64,000 nt of DNA from Bugula neritina. Taxonomy: Eukaryota; Bryozoa; Gymnolaemata; Cheilostomatida; Bugulidae. Positions 12,487 to 27,800 of the stretch are shown one piece after another. The translations under genes were made by a program, and so were the position numbers. The stretch covers positions 7,358,690 through 7,422,689 of the forward strand of contig OZ037771.1 in NCBI GenBank assembly GCA_964035545.1, in the 5' to 3' direction. Each line of letters begins with the position of its first letter. The stretch's first letter is position 1. The notes under the pieces are model-generated. The model saw only the letters and a program-made list of their open reading frames with translations, was not told where the DNA came from and searched no databases.

Positions 12487-12492
12487 TTTATT
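12487..12492 (-). promoter_or_regulatory. Candidate polyadenylation signal AATAAA
   Basis: TTTATT on the plus strand reads as AATAAA on the minus strand, 76 bases past the stop codon of the Pro/Gln-rich gene. The position is typical for a polyadenylation signal and supports that open frame being transcribed. Confidence 0.45.
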
Positions 12493-12567
12493 GATTGAGT
12501 TGTGTAACTCCAAATAGAAAGTAACAGCACAATTGTTTGTAGATATTAGAGTTTGGTAAGATGACTC

Positions 12568-13133
12568 CTAGTTATAACACTGTCTGGTAGAACCGTGGGC
12601 AGAACGATTTTGTTTGTATGTACTTCGGCCACATGCTGGGTATTGAGGAGCCGGTTGAGGTTGAGGTTGAGGTTGAGGGCAGTATGAGTCATAGGAAGTG
12701 TTGGGTGGATCACAGGCTGCCTTTCTAGCCTTAGGAAGTAAACTACACAGTTTCACGGCGTTGTTCCTAAACTCACTGCAGTCAGTAAATCTTTGAGGAA
12801 ATGGCTGAGCTGAATTGAATGTAGTGAACTGTTGAGGTTGGATTGGAGCATAATTGGCAGAGAGAATTTGTTGAGCTGAATTGTTTTCACACACTAGAGG
12901 CTGAGTGGCAACACCAGGTGGACAGGCTGTGAGAGGTCGAGGAGCACACCTTTGACTTTTGACCAAGTCAGCGCATTGTGGAGGGGGACACAGGCTGATT
13001 CGGGGTGACGGTGTACAAGGAGATGCTTCCTGTAAACAATATTCTTCGTCGGATGACTCATCCAAGTCTAATGATGGGAAGTCGGTTGCTGATGACATAT
13101 CTGTGCTCATGGAAGGTTTAGCAAGCTTTTCCT
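12568..13133 (-). CDS. Hypothetical Pro/Gln-rich protein with acidic N-terminus
   Basis: A 180-codon frame runs from ATG at 13110 to a stop at 12568. The frame stays open upstream to an acceptor-like TTGTAG at about 13134 (residues EKLAKPS before the Met), so this may be the last coding exon of a longer gene or a single-exon gene with a spliced leader. Visible features are an acidic patch (LDLDESSDEE) near residue 17, several Cys-Pro-rich stretches, a QPQPQPQP run near the C-terminus and a basic Arg/Lys tail. It is much GC-richer than its surroundings, which argues that it is coding. I recognise no domain. It could be a nuclear or low-complexity adaptor protein. It lies about 0.8 kb downstream of the Bcl-2-like gene on the same strand, but nothing shows that they are joined. 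Confidence 0.55.
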
Positions 13134-13139
13134 ACAACA

Positions 13140-13929
13140 TTTTACAGAAAGGTATCATGAAGCACTAAAAAAAATTAACAATTTAAACTAAAATTTGTTA
13201 GAAATATTTCTATACGTGAATGTTTGTTGATTGAATATATATGAGCATATATATATTTATATATGCTCATAACCTTAAGGGGTACAACTGTTATCATTGG
13301 GGATAGTATACTACTATAAAAGTTTGATCTGCAGCTAAAATAATATTTTTAATTATGTAGTTTGAAAAACAAACAAGATACAGATATTAATTATATAATC
13401 TAAGAATATGTAATAAAATAATTGAATAAATACAATATAATACATGATCCCATAATACAATATAACAATATACAATGCAATATTACATTATTATTTTTTA
13501 AAGACTTTGCTAATATTGTGTTTTTGACTATGTAATATGACTAATAATGTGAGGATTCAGATATTACTTTTCAAAACGATAATACGACATAATAAAATAT
13601 TATTCAAAATTGTATGATACAATACAACAACACAACATCATCTTTATCATTTTTCAAAGCTAACAACATACATTTGTGATTATGTAATAGGACTAAACTT
13701 GAGAATACATATTATATTCTAACTTAAACTAATGTTTGTATTAAAAATGAATGAATGAGAATAATTTTTTTGTTTTGCAAATTATTTATAAAAGTAAACT
13801 ATCTATTCAAACACCACTATCCGAGAAAATAGTTTATATTAATAAATTAACAACTAAAAGTTTCTTGAATGCTTGTTTTTAATTACATTGCTAGCAGGTA
13901 AAAATATTTTTTATAGTATTTCTATTGTT
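13140..13929. other. AT-rich intergenic spacer
   Basis: I see no exon. A palindromic AT stretch centred near 13250 pairs TGAGCATATATA with TATATATGCTCA and could form a hairpin. The remainder is AT-rich unique sequence, probably partly the 3' untranslated region of the Bcl-2-like gene. Confidence 0.4.
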
Positions 13930-16343
<2,414 letters not shown>

Positions 16344-17762
16344 GTTGATTTTTTGTTAAACAATTGGTTATCGAGAGCCAGCTGAAATTATGGACTTTTG
16401 TTTTGATGCATCAAAAATTCAAAATAAATAACCTAAATTTTTTAAATTGTTAAATGATGAAGTAACAAATATGCAAGTATTTTTTCTGAAATTTATCAGC
16501 AAATATTCAAAATAATAATAATTTGTACAAATAACTCGTATTGATAAATTGCAATAAATCCATGATATGTTATTTATAACTATAGTTATAAATCAGGCTA
16601 TAGCCTGATGTTTTACATGTTAGTGTTTTTACCAGGTGTTTCATGGCAGATTTATCTTGAGCTAGCTTAAACTTTAAAATATATATTATGCTAACAAAGA
16701 TATGAGTCCCACATAAAACAATGTTCAAATATTTATTGATAGATGCATTGAACAAGCTTCATCGGTAGTGTGTTCAAAAAAACCATTTTTGCAACCTTAA
16801 AATAAATAAGAGATCAGTGCAAAATTAATTAAACTAATGAACATAAAAAACTATGTCTATTAGATATTATATATATCCTAAACATAGAACAAGCATAAAG
16901 TTTTAAAGCAATCTGCTACAAAGGATTTTCAAAAATTCATAGGTTCAGACTTTGAACAATTTCTTTCTCTAGCCAACAATTATTTATTAACTCTTCATCA
17001 ATGCTTACTTATACTCTTCACTCATTCAAACTGTTGTTGCTCTCACACAAACTTTTACTACCTTTGATCACCAAGGTTTTCTAATTTCTGCTTACATACT
17101 TCTTCAACTGCAGGATTAACCCAACTTACCAGGTTCACAAGTCTTCGGCTGTTTAGATGTTTATTCAGTAAACATCTATCACAAGGCTATGTCTATAGCA
17201 AAAGCTATGATGTCATAACTTCAATCACAACACAACCATAATTCTACATGATCCTCCCTCCCTTCTAATGGAAGGACATATTTGTACTATGCAAATATAC
17301 AAGCTTTCAACATAATATCGTGGTATTGCTAATATAATTCCACACAACAACTGGCGGATGCAAGTAATTGGAAGGTCAACTTTCAGTGTCTGTAGATGTG
17401 AAATAAATCGGATTGGTGGAATGCTGATTTCAACCGAAAGCCAAGTTATAGCTACTCAACTGCAAATCTATATACTGTTGAATTAAAACTAAAATGATTT
17501 TGCTATTGAAGTCAAACTTATTTAAAACTTTTTACCGACTGGTAACCTTGACCCTTGACTAGCTGCTGTTTTATTGCACCATATAGAGTCAATTGTCAAG
17601 AGTTTTCTATTTTATTCATAGGTATGTATTTTTTCTTCACCTTGGACCAAGTATAAGAGAGCAAAGAAATTTAAAATTTGTGCAAACATAAACAATAAAT
17701 TAGTTTAAAAAACTTACATGTATATACGTTTAGAGTTAGATTTTTATATATAATGTTTATAG
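16344..17762. other. Intergenic spacer between Bcl-2-like and WSC-sulfotransferase genes
   Basis: AT-rich. The promoter of the Bcl-2-like gene must lie in the left part and the 3' end of the WSC-sulfotransferase gene in the right part. No further exon or RNA gene is recognisable. Confidence 0.5.
17611..17616 (-). promoter_or_regulatory. Candidate polyadenylation signal AATAAA
   Basis: Minus-strand AATAAA lies 147 bases past the stop codon of the WSC-sulfotransferase gene, with no competing exon between. Confidence 0.5.
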
Positions 17763-20700
17763 TCATGATGAAAAATTTATTTGTTTGTCAAACTCTTCTT
17801 TCTGGTCAGCTGGCAAATATTTTAAAAATTCATATTTATGCTTTTTATACATGTTTATCAGATCTGTGTAATGGTCAGGCCAAAATTTATATACGTTACT
17901 GCAATTTCCGTCTATAGCCATAAGATCTGAAATTGTATATCTTTGAAGGAATCTAAAAATAAGATTTAAAAATGCTATAAAATATGTATAATTGATCAGA
18001 CAAACATGTATAAAACAAATTGAGAGTTTTAGATTAAAGAAATATTTTTAAGGGTTTTTAAATTTTGCATAGCCAAGCAACAATTTAAACTAAAATACAT
18101 AATTTATATAAGGACATCTTCAATTCTGTGACTATCATTACCATAAGTTAAAGTAGCTCAGGTAAATTTTTTCATTAATCTCATAAACATTTCTAGAAAA
18201 TAGACTTTTTCAACCTTAAATACCTTGAGTTGTGTTATCGTGATGAGTCAAAGAGTAATTTGCATTACTGTTGTGTTTTAATATACAGAGAAAATTATTT
18301 TTGCAGACTGAAAGAAAATAGCAATGTGAAAAAAGCTATCTCATAAGTTATAGTTGAAAGTTGCAAATGAAAAGATAAGTGAAAATGTTGGGTTTTTATA
18401 CCAATCAAAAAGGTTAGCTCTTTTGTGTGGTAGCCATAATTAGTGTGTATAAAAAGGCATAATATTATAGCAGGCATAGCTATGATGATACATGAAAAGC
18501 TATCATGAATTAGAGAAAAGCTTTCCCAGCTCCTGTAAAGCCCCAAACAATTACACTAGCTGTATTTAAAATACTTGTCTTTGTTGATGCTAAATGTAAA
18601 TTTTATGAAAACAGGATTTATCAAAATTATATTAAAAGATGCTGATTTTACCTGAAAATAATAAGTTTTGGGTCTTCTCTGACCACTTCTACCAAATCCT
18701 TAGTAACATTCCTAACATCAATATTATCTCTACTCAAAAAACTAGCAACTTCTCTCGTCATTGAAATGTTCATCTCTCTAAAATATAATGTTATATTATA
18801 ACTGTATTGATTCGATTTTTACTCTTAAAACACTCAAACAAGAAAGTATTTTAACTAAACTGATATATGAAGTTAGAAACTTTAGTAATCCGCCATAACC
18901 AGTTTCTGTATATATTACATGTATAAAATAATATCGTATTATAATATAATATACTGTATGCAATACATATATGAAATAATATGCTGTATACGATACCCGT
19001 GCATGAAATAATATACTGTATAGAATACATATAATATAATATGATATACGGCATTTAAAAACTCAGGAAAGTTTATAGTCGCATCCCTGTGAGAAACCCC
19101 TTAATGGAAAGGTTTTTTTTGTTAAAGCGAGCTAATGGGCTTCACAGACTACAGTCGAAACTCGACTGTGAACGCGTTTTTGTAGCTGCTCGCGAACACC
19201 TTCAGCGTCACTTCCTACTTTTTGCTGGTCCCACTACAGTTCACTACAAACGCTGAAAGCTAACTGTTTCTAGCCCCGCAGTAAACTTTTAATCAATAGG
19301 AATCCTGTAGCTTAGTTTCTGCTGTATCCACAGCAACCAAAAAACAAATTTAGCATAATTTATTGAGATTTACTAGCATAATTCAATAAGATTTACTATT
19401 TATTTTTATCCTAATTTACTAGCTTTACTTATTCAAAATTACTAGCTTCATTTAATGCGATTTACTATAGCTTTTTCAATCGTATTCACTAGCATAAAGA
19501 ACTAAATATGCTAAAAAAATTCAGCCAAATTAGAATAAGCAAATATTCTGATAAAATTTAGCCAAATTTATCTGCTGAATATTTATTTTCATAGTCAATT
19601 TTTATTTATCTGCTGAATATTTATTTTCATAGTCAATTTTTATTAAGATTCGCATACATAACTTCATCATGATAATGTTAAGTAAAATAATATAATTTTC
19701 AAAGAACCAAATCAAATAATAATGAAATAAGTAAAAGCACTTAGCCAATCAGGGCTTACCTGGCCAGTCAGTGATTGGCTGAAGCTGAGCGTTCCACATG
19801 TCAAACTCTGAATGCATCGCGAAAAACTGACAGTTGCGTTCAGAAATCAGACAGTTGTGACATCGCAGAATTCAACACTTAGCCTCGAAAACAGCATTCA
19901 CAGTCGAGTTTTGACTGTAATCTGTAAAGCCCATGACTTTGTGTTTACTAGGCTAACGATCTAACCCTTATACCACGGCTGTTCTGTATAATAAACTGCA
20001 TTTACTACATAAGATATTGTACTATGATGAAACATGCAGTATATAATACACTTGATATCATTTTATAATATTATATTATTCTTATACAATACAAATGATA
20101 CTGTATTATTATATAATATACTATAAATATACAATTTTTTTCGGGCTACATAATTTGGATTTTTTATGTCATATGTGGTTATTTTAAAACAACCTGTAAA
20201 TCTGAAGACCATAATAAGAAGTATTCGCTGCCAGCTGCTCGAAATAGACTTCATGTATGTTAGTATAGCCATCTGCTTTGAGGGTAGCCACCATCTTACC
20301 AACTTCTACTAGCTGGTTACACACAGCAGCATATGGTGGTTGTTCAGCAGCGTATTTCTGAGCAGCAAGCAGGCCTCTGGGATCTCTGACCTACATGGTG
20401 AAAAAAGATTTGATAGAATTTATTTCATTGTCGTGTGCTAATACTAAGGTGTGCAATAAACCAGGATATCGACAAAATACAGAGTTGGCTACCGCAGTAG
20501 GAAACAACACCTCACTGCGATGGTCCAATGAGAGGAAAGCATCTTGTTATATAATCGAGATGATTTGCAGTGACAGTTGCATTTGGATTTGTACTCTATT
20601 ATTCTTTGGTTCTGTTGTGATACTATTGTTCTTGATACTTTTTCGAGTAATTGTAAAAAGCTAGGCTTGAGCTCTATGATAGGCAAACCTCCAATACACG

Positions 20701-21475
20701 TTGACTGTCAAAATACTTTCACACCTTTTTCTTTCACGCAATAAAAAGGATCAGGTTATGTTCTAGTGTTGGCTCTTCAAAATTCACACTTTAGTAATTA
20801 GTTGCATAGCACAAAATTACAACAATAGTGCCAGTTTAGTGGTAGTACTGGCTTTGCAGTTTGTCATTAAAAGTATAACAACACCTGATTCATATGGCTT
20901 ACTTTACAATTAGTTAAATACAGCACAGCATATAACCATAATTACAAATGCATAATTACTATAAAACTTTGTATCAAACTTCTCAAGAATGTAGGCAGTG
21001 TAACAAAATTATAATAGCACATCTGTGAATACTGTGCATTGGTAAAATGATTATACCTGAATTTATCAACTGTGTTTCAGCATGGTACCAAAATTAAACA
21101 ACATGAATTGATCATGTGATAACATGTATTTACCAAATGAACAACTTGCACATCTGGATTTCTCTCCACAAACTTTTTCACTGCTATTGCTGAAAGTATT
21201 CTAATTGTCTTCACATTAAGAAAAGACGATTTCTCACAAGCCTCTTGCCAATAAGGAACACAATCTATAAATTCACAAGCTGACAATGAGTTTATTAGCA
21301 TTTGTATTTTACTGGAAGTCAGTTACGTTTAGACACAAAAAATTTCTCTAAGCATATAAAGAAGGTACACAGTACTTGTTGCATTTTCTCTCTTTTGAGG
21401 TATGTTAATAAGATGACGGTGTTTATCATAAGACAAGTATGACTGTTGAGACCTGTATACACACACAGCACAGAC

Positions 21476-21522
<47 letters not shown>

Positions 21523-21760
21523 CACGCACAGCACGCACAGCACACACAGCCCACAGCACACAACGCACAGCACACGCACAGCACACGCACAGCACACGCA
21601 CAGCACACGCACAGCACACGCACAGCACACGCACAGCACACGCACAGCACACGCACAGCACACGCACAGCACACGCACAGCACACGCACAGCACACGCAC
21701 AGCACACGCACAGCGCACAGCACACAGCATGCACAGCACGTACACTAACTACCTAACTAC

Positions 21761-21795
<35 letters not shown>

Positions 21796-21796
21796 C

Positions 21797-21831
<35 letters not shown>

Positions 21832-21832
21832 C

Positions 21833-21897
<65 letters not shown>

Positions 21898-24800
21898 AAG
21901 CGCACCAATCTAGTGATTTAGTTGTATACTAGCTTTCCCAAAATGACCAACAGCTAATTTTATTTAACATTTTATTTTATTCTGCCTTAGAGCTCAGATG
22001 GATACAGTTTAATTACTATAATGCTTCTGACTAATTTTAATTGTAATTAAAGGATTGCTCTATCTTAGTTTATTACAATCACATTATAATTATGAACTAT
22101 AATCTAATGTGTATGCAAACAATTGTGACTTTGCAAAGGGATATGTGCCTCGAAAACAGCTTTTCAAAATTCTAATTTGGAGGGAGGTAAAATTTTCAGC
22201 CATGAAAAAGAATAGCCTAATACGTGACGTGTGAACGCCAGTAACTATGCTGCACCTGCTAACTATAACGTGAGTATTCAAGGTTGCTGAGCACAACATC
22301 AACCAATAACGCTCAAGCAGTTACAGTGCGCTATATATAAGGTCAGCTTTGGTGCGCCCGTAACATTGCACAATCTGACCTAGTTTAGATCTATCGCAGG
22401 CATTCATCCTAAAGAATGCACGTTTTTGCAATGCTTTTTTCTAATGTTTACAAGCAAAATATGGCCTAATGTTATCACATACACGTTATTTAACATGTCA
22501 AAAAATTATAGATTGAGATAATGCACATTTGCACTTTTATAAATATACAAATTACGAGCTGAAAGATCACATCTCACAGCAATATTTCTATAGTTATTCA
22601 TTTGTATAGTCACGTGACCAGCAAGAATGCTGGCGCTGTTACGTCACATTTCCCAGCTCATTTCAAAATCGGCGTTTTGGCTGTTACCAATCTACACCCT
22701 CAACTTCAACTAACTTTTTCTACCTTTGGTCAAATGTTTTTTGTCAATGCATGTTTAGAAAAACACAATATTATGTGTGTTTGACCTAAATGGCCATTTA
22801 TTAGACAAGATAGAGCAATCCTTTAAATTGTATGCATCTGAGCTCTTCTCTTACCATGAGCACAGTTCAATACTTGTTGGCAGTTGTTCTCTCGTTGACC
22901 TCTCTTACTCAACATAAGAAGGCTCCATCCGAAATATGTAAATTCAAAGAAGTATTGTGGTAGTTGGTGGACATCACATTTAAAAAATGATTCTAGAGCC
23001 TGAAACAAAGAACATTTAAACACTGCATTTTTCAAATTCAGTATCAATTATTGTAGCCTAAAATTAAGTCATTTATCAGGTTTGGTTTGAGTTATTGCTT
23101 GTTCCAAAAGTTTAAGCTTAAAATTCTTTCCAGCTTTTTAGTTAGTAGTTCAAAGCTTTGACTTTTGTGTTGTTGAATTCAATCAAAATTTTCAGAAAAT
23201 GATATCATGAATAAATTCATTATAACATAAATAAAACAAAAAGTTTTAATTGTAGCTTTATTGATTTTTTTTTCAGTAAATCAGAATGTAATATTATATT
23301 TGATACTTTATTTAAAAGCTAAATAGATTTTCATTCAAGAAAACTTAGAAATTGATAAGCCCTGTTTTATTCATGAATTTCATCTAGGTTAGTTAAAATA
23401 CATCTTTGTAATGACAAAGTAATTTAGCCATAGCTATATTAATAAGTCACATGTAATTTTTCAGTTTAGATCCAAGTAATGCTGAGCAGTTTAAGACCTA
23501 AAAATCAGACAAACCATGAGCGCAACCCCGTCGCTTGGAAATTTGTTTGACTTTAGTTTCTCTGGTTCAAACAGAATCATGGAGTTTGGATTTCTAACAA
23601 AAATCGATTGAGTCATTGATGAGCCCGATCTGTATCTGCCAAGCACAAATACTTTTCCTGCTTTCTTTGCTTCTTTACCAAACTGTAACATATAAGTGAT
23701 ATAACCAGTCTCAATGTTGCACACACATATTAAACTTTCTATTTGAACTGGAATTGATAATTTTCCTATCATTATCAAAAAGTTTGGTTTTTATAGTCTG
23801 CATGTAATGGAAAGGGTTTTTAAAGCAGGCTATAAAATTTTTCATTACAGTGCATGAGAAATAAACAATTATGACTGAATGCACTTCTTAACATCTTCAA
23901 TGAATTTTAATCGAGATTTAACTATTTATCTGGCATTAACTAAACCATTAATTTAATCATTAGACCACAGGTGCTCCCTTTTTGTAGTTATTCATCCAGC
24001 AACCAATTAAATCAGTTTGCTGTTTTCAAAAATTAAATAAAATATTTGCAAAACTGACAAGAATATTTGTGCGATTTGTTTAATAAGTAACTTTTGTATA
24101 AATTAAATCTTAGCTTTTTTTATTTTAGAGTATTGAAAATAAGTGCAACAATGATAAATTTACAAGTATCAAAATAATAACTTGGTTGTTTAATATTTTG
24201 CTGCACGAAGACTTGGTTAATTACTTATTTAAAGCGTGATCATGTTTTAAAACATGCCTACCTTAAGATTTCTTTGATTTTCTTTGGTGAAGAAAACTCC
24301 CACACTATGTAAAGAACAAATATTTGTAGGCCTCGCTAGGTTCAGTGTGTTTGTGCAATAGCATGTCCACTCCTATAATTAAAACCATTCCAACACATGA
24401 TGCAGTGTATTACTTTTGCTTGATTTCAAAATAATTCCTACAATAGTAAGAATTATTTCAGGTCAAAATACTATAAAGTATCTTCAGATTACATGAGCAA
24501 CAAAATAATCATTTCTATAAACATAAATTTATTACATTGCATAATAAAATGCTTTAAAAAAATTAATGTGTTTACTTACTAAAGTAATCTGAGACACTTT
24601 TAGAAAGTAGTAATCAACATTACGACTTTTGCAAAATGAATGACACTCAGTTAAGTTTTGACTCTGAGATATGTTCCTGTCAGATTCCAAAATACCTTCT
24701 GTGATGGTTAGGTTGGTAAAGCATCCAATAAATCGTTTGTGACCTGTAATACAAATGACAATGCAGTATTTAAAATGATTTTCTTCTCAAATAAATGCTT

Positions 24801-27800
24801 GAAGTGCAAAAATCTAAACCCAGCATGGTAGTTTTTACAGTATCAGTTTACAAGTTTTATATTTTCAGGCTGCTATGTCTGCAAAAGTCAGCAAAACTTT
24901 TATAGCCAAAACTATGGAAATGTCTATTCAAATTTAGAAAGCTGCTTTTTGAAGCAAGCATGTAGTTCTTTACGTGCATGTAGTTCTTGCTGTAAACTAT
25001 TTTACTAGTCACCACACTGCTAAGCTGTATGAACTGATTTAAATGGTTGGAAGGTATTTACTAGCTCAATATCAAGCCAAGATAACTTTTTTAGTACCAA
25101 CCAACCAAGAGGTAGGTACAGTAATGAGAAAAGAATGTAGCAAAAGAAGTTGTTTTCAAAGAAGTTTCAAGCATCGCCCCAAACCAAAATTAAATAATAA
25201 AATCAAAAACCTTAGGCCATCTCAATTTCTCCACTACTGCTCCTATATGCTAACCAACCAATGCAGCTGAATTTTGTAAACTTTACCTGCTTCCATAGAC
25301 ACTTCTTTGTTTATAGCAGCTCTCTCAAACTCTGGCTTGCAGCTAGTCAATTTTAACTTGCTTCTATGACAACCACGATATCTGACCTTGACATTAAACT
25401 CAACCGAGGACATCCACGATGTCCAATCGGTGTCGCCATCTCTCAATGCTATTAACAAAATACTCGGTGGTATGTACTTAAGCACAGGATATAATGTATT
25501 CTAATTGCATTGCATAGCATATAATGTATAATACATAATGTAATGTGCATCATGATAACGCATTGCATTCTACACTATATTATAGTAATTTATAATATTG
25601 TGTTATATATAATATATTTATACCTATACTATATAATATAAGATAATAGGTTTAATTGTGCATAAATGTTAAAATTAAGTAGTTACATGCACTAAAACTT
25701 TTCATAGTAAAGGCCAGCTGTTATCTGAGTTTTTTATTACAATTTGAAATTTTGTGTTGCAGCCATGAGCAGACAAATTCAAAATTTACTAATTATCACC
25801 AATATAATATGTAAAAACATTAAGCCTATCCAAAATGTTATCAAAAATATTTGTTGGCTTTTAACATCATCTCCATATTTTAATTTTTAATCAACAATGT
25901 TATTAAATAATTATATTGAGCTACGGTAATATATATGCCACAATATCGTGATATAATATATAGAACCAAATTAGCTAATCCAGAACTAAAAGCTTGTTAT
26001 ATAAAAGATAAAGAACCAACACAAATTATTTATTTCTTTATGAACAAACCAGCTCTCATGACAATAGAATGGGGAAGAGAATTTAGATCACAATCTGATT
26101 GGTCTGTTTTGCAGGTCGCGTTACATGACTCTAAGTCAATCACAGTTCCAGCAAAGCCTGTGTCATAGCAGGTGCATGATCCTTTCTGTTTAATCAAAAT
26201 ACACAACAAAGCTCAGCATACACATAACATTCTATTGCTTTGTCATAACAGATAAGTATTGCAATAGCATCTCACTAAAAAGTTTGCTAAACTATGATGT
26301 TTTTAGACCTAAAAGTTGGTGTGGAATACAAAGCAACACATACGGAAAGTGTAGCATATGTAAAGTCTGTTACGCTACATTTAGTTCTACATGTTTCATG
26401 TGATAAGTTTTTCTCTGAGAATGTGGTAAAGTGTTGATCAAATTTGAATGGCATGTACTCCACGCAGAAAATTGGACGGCTGCTGTTGTAGCATTCTTCT
26501 AATGAACTGTTTGCCTGACAAGGAAGCTAAAATATGAGATATACAGTAAGCACACTTTGTTGAACTATAGTAAACCACTGCTTTAATAAACTAAAGTTGA
26601 TCACTTATAAATGTTAAATATGTGATTGTTCATTATTATGGTTTGACACGGACAAAAGTTTACAAATATAATGCTTTGTATTCAGGCACAATATTGTTGT
26701 ATAAATTATGTATTTTAAAAACACGAAGGGATACCTACTGTGTATATTATTAGGGCTACTGCAAATATGAACAATATATGACAAGCAAAGCAAGTTTGAG
26801 TAACAGCTGTTACAAAAATGCTTGCGGTTATACATTTAGGTGCAGTATTAGAGAATTGATATATAGCTATTTAAGTCATTTATCATACTACTATAATATC
26901 AATTCTGAGTTCCATAACCCATATATGTTACCTTGTAACGTGTTTTCTCTATATCATTCCCTAATAATCCATGTTCTTCATTTTCAACTATCTTCAACTT
27001 CACATATTCTTCTTTTGACTTGTCTAAGGATTTACTCTCGTAAAACAAACTAGTATTGCTTTTTGCTTTTTCTAATGATGCACCAATTGAAAAGCTATGA
27101 GATCCAACCGACATTGAGTTTAAAGATATTTTGACTGCAAGCATAAATTTTTAGATTAATATTATTGAATCAGTTAGCAGTAAGTCAAATTGATCATAAA
27201 AACTATTAACTTCGAGTCAAAATCTCCACCCCTGATGGTTTGAAAAAACCTGAAAACTATGCTTAAACCAGCTGGTAATATGCTTTAAAAAAACATTTAA
27301 CTCCATAAAAAAATTTTTCTATCTTTCACAATTACAATACAATAATACAGTGAAAAGCAAATTAGGCCTACTGGTATTTAATTTTCTGATATTCAATGCC
27401 TAATATGTTATTGTTTTATGAAACATTTCCTCATAAATTAAGTTAGAAGCCATGATAGGTAGCCTACTTATGTGTGTCATGAATTGTGTAGTACAAACAT
27501 ATAATTTAAAAAATAGCATAATTACAAAGTTTAAACCATCACAGCACAGCAAAAGATAAACAGAATATATTTATGTGTTTTTTGCAGAGTATGATAAAAA
27601 AATTTCTTAAGTTGATGAAAGAAATTTTCAAATTATTATATTGACAGCATCATGCAATTGTTGTCTTTTCTGTAAAACCTGCTTTTCAAAAATTATCTTC
27701 AGTGTACAATAAGAATATTATTAAAATGCAATTAAATTTAAACTTCATGCTTCAACCATTTAACTAGACTGCTAGTTTATCTAACAAATCAGTACAATAA

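Noticed and set aside
21319-21756. Overlapping frames of 100-138 codons on both strands rich in Cys/Ala/Val or His/Ser/Thr
   Set aside because: Translations of the CA and 11-mer arrays.
25935-26168. Plus-strand frame of 77 codons
   Set aside because: Overlaps exon 4 of the WSC-sulfotransferase gene on the minus strand. The minus frame has the WSC cysteines and correct splice phase.
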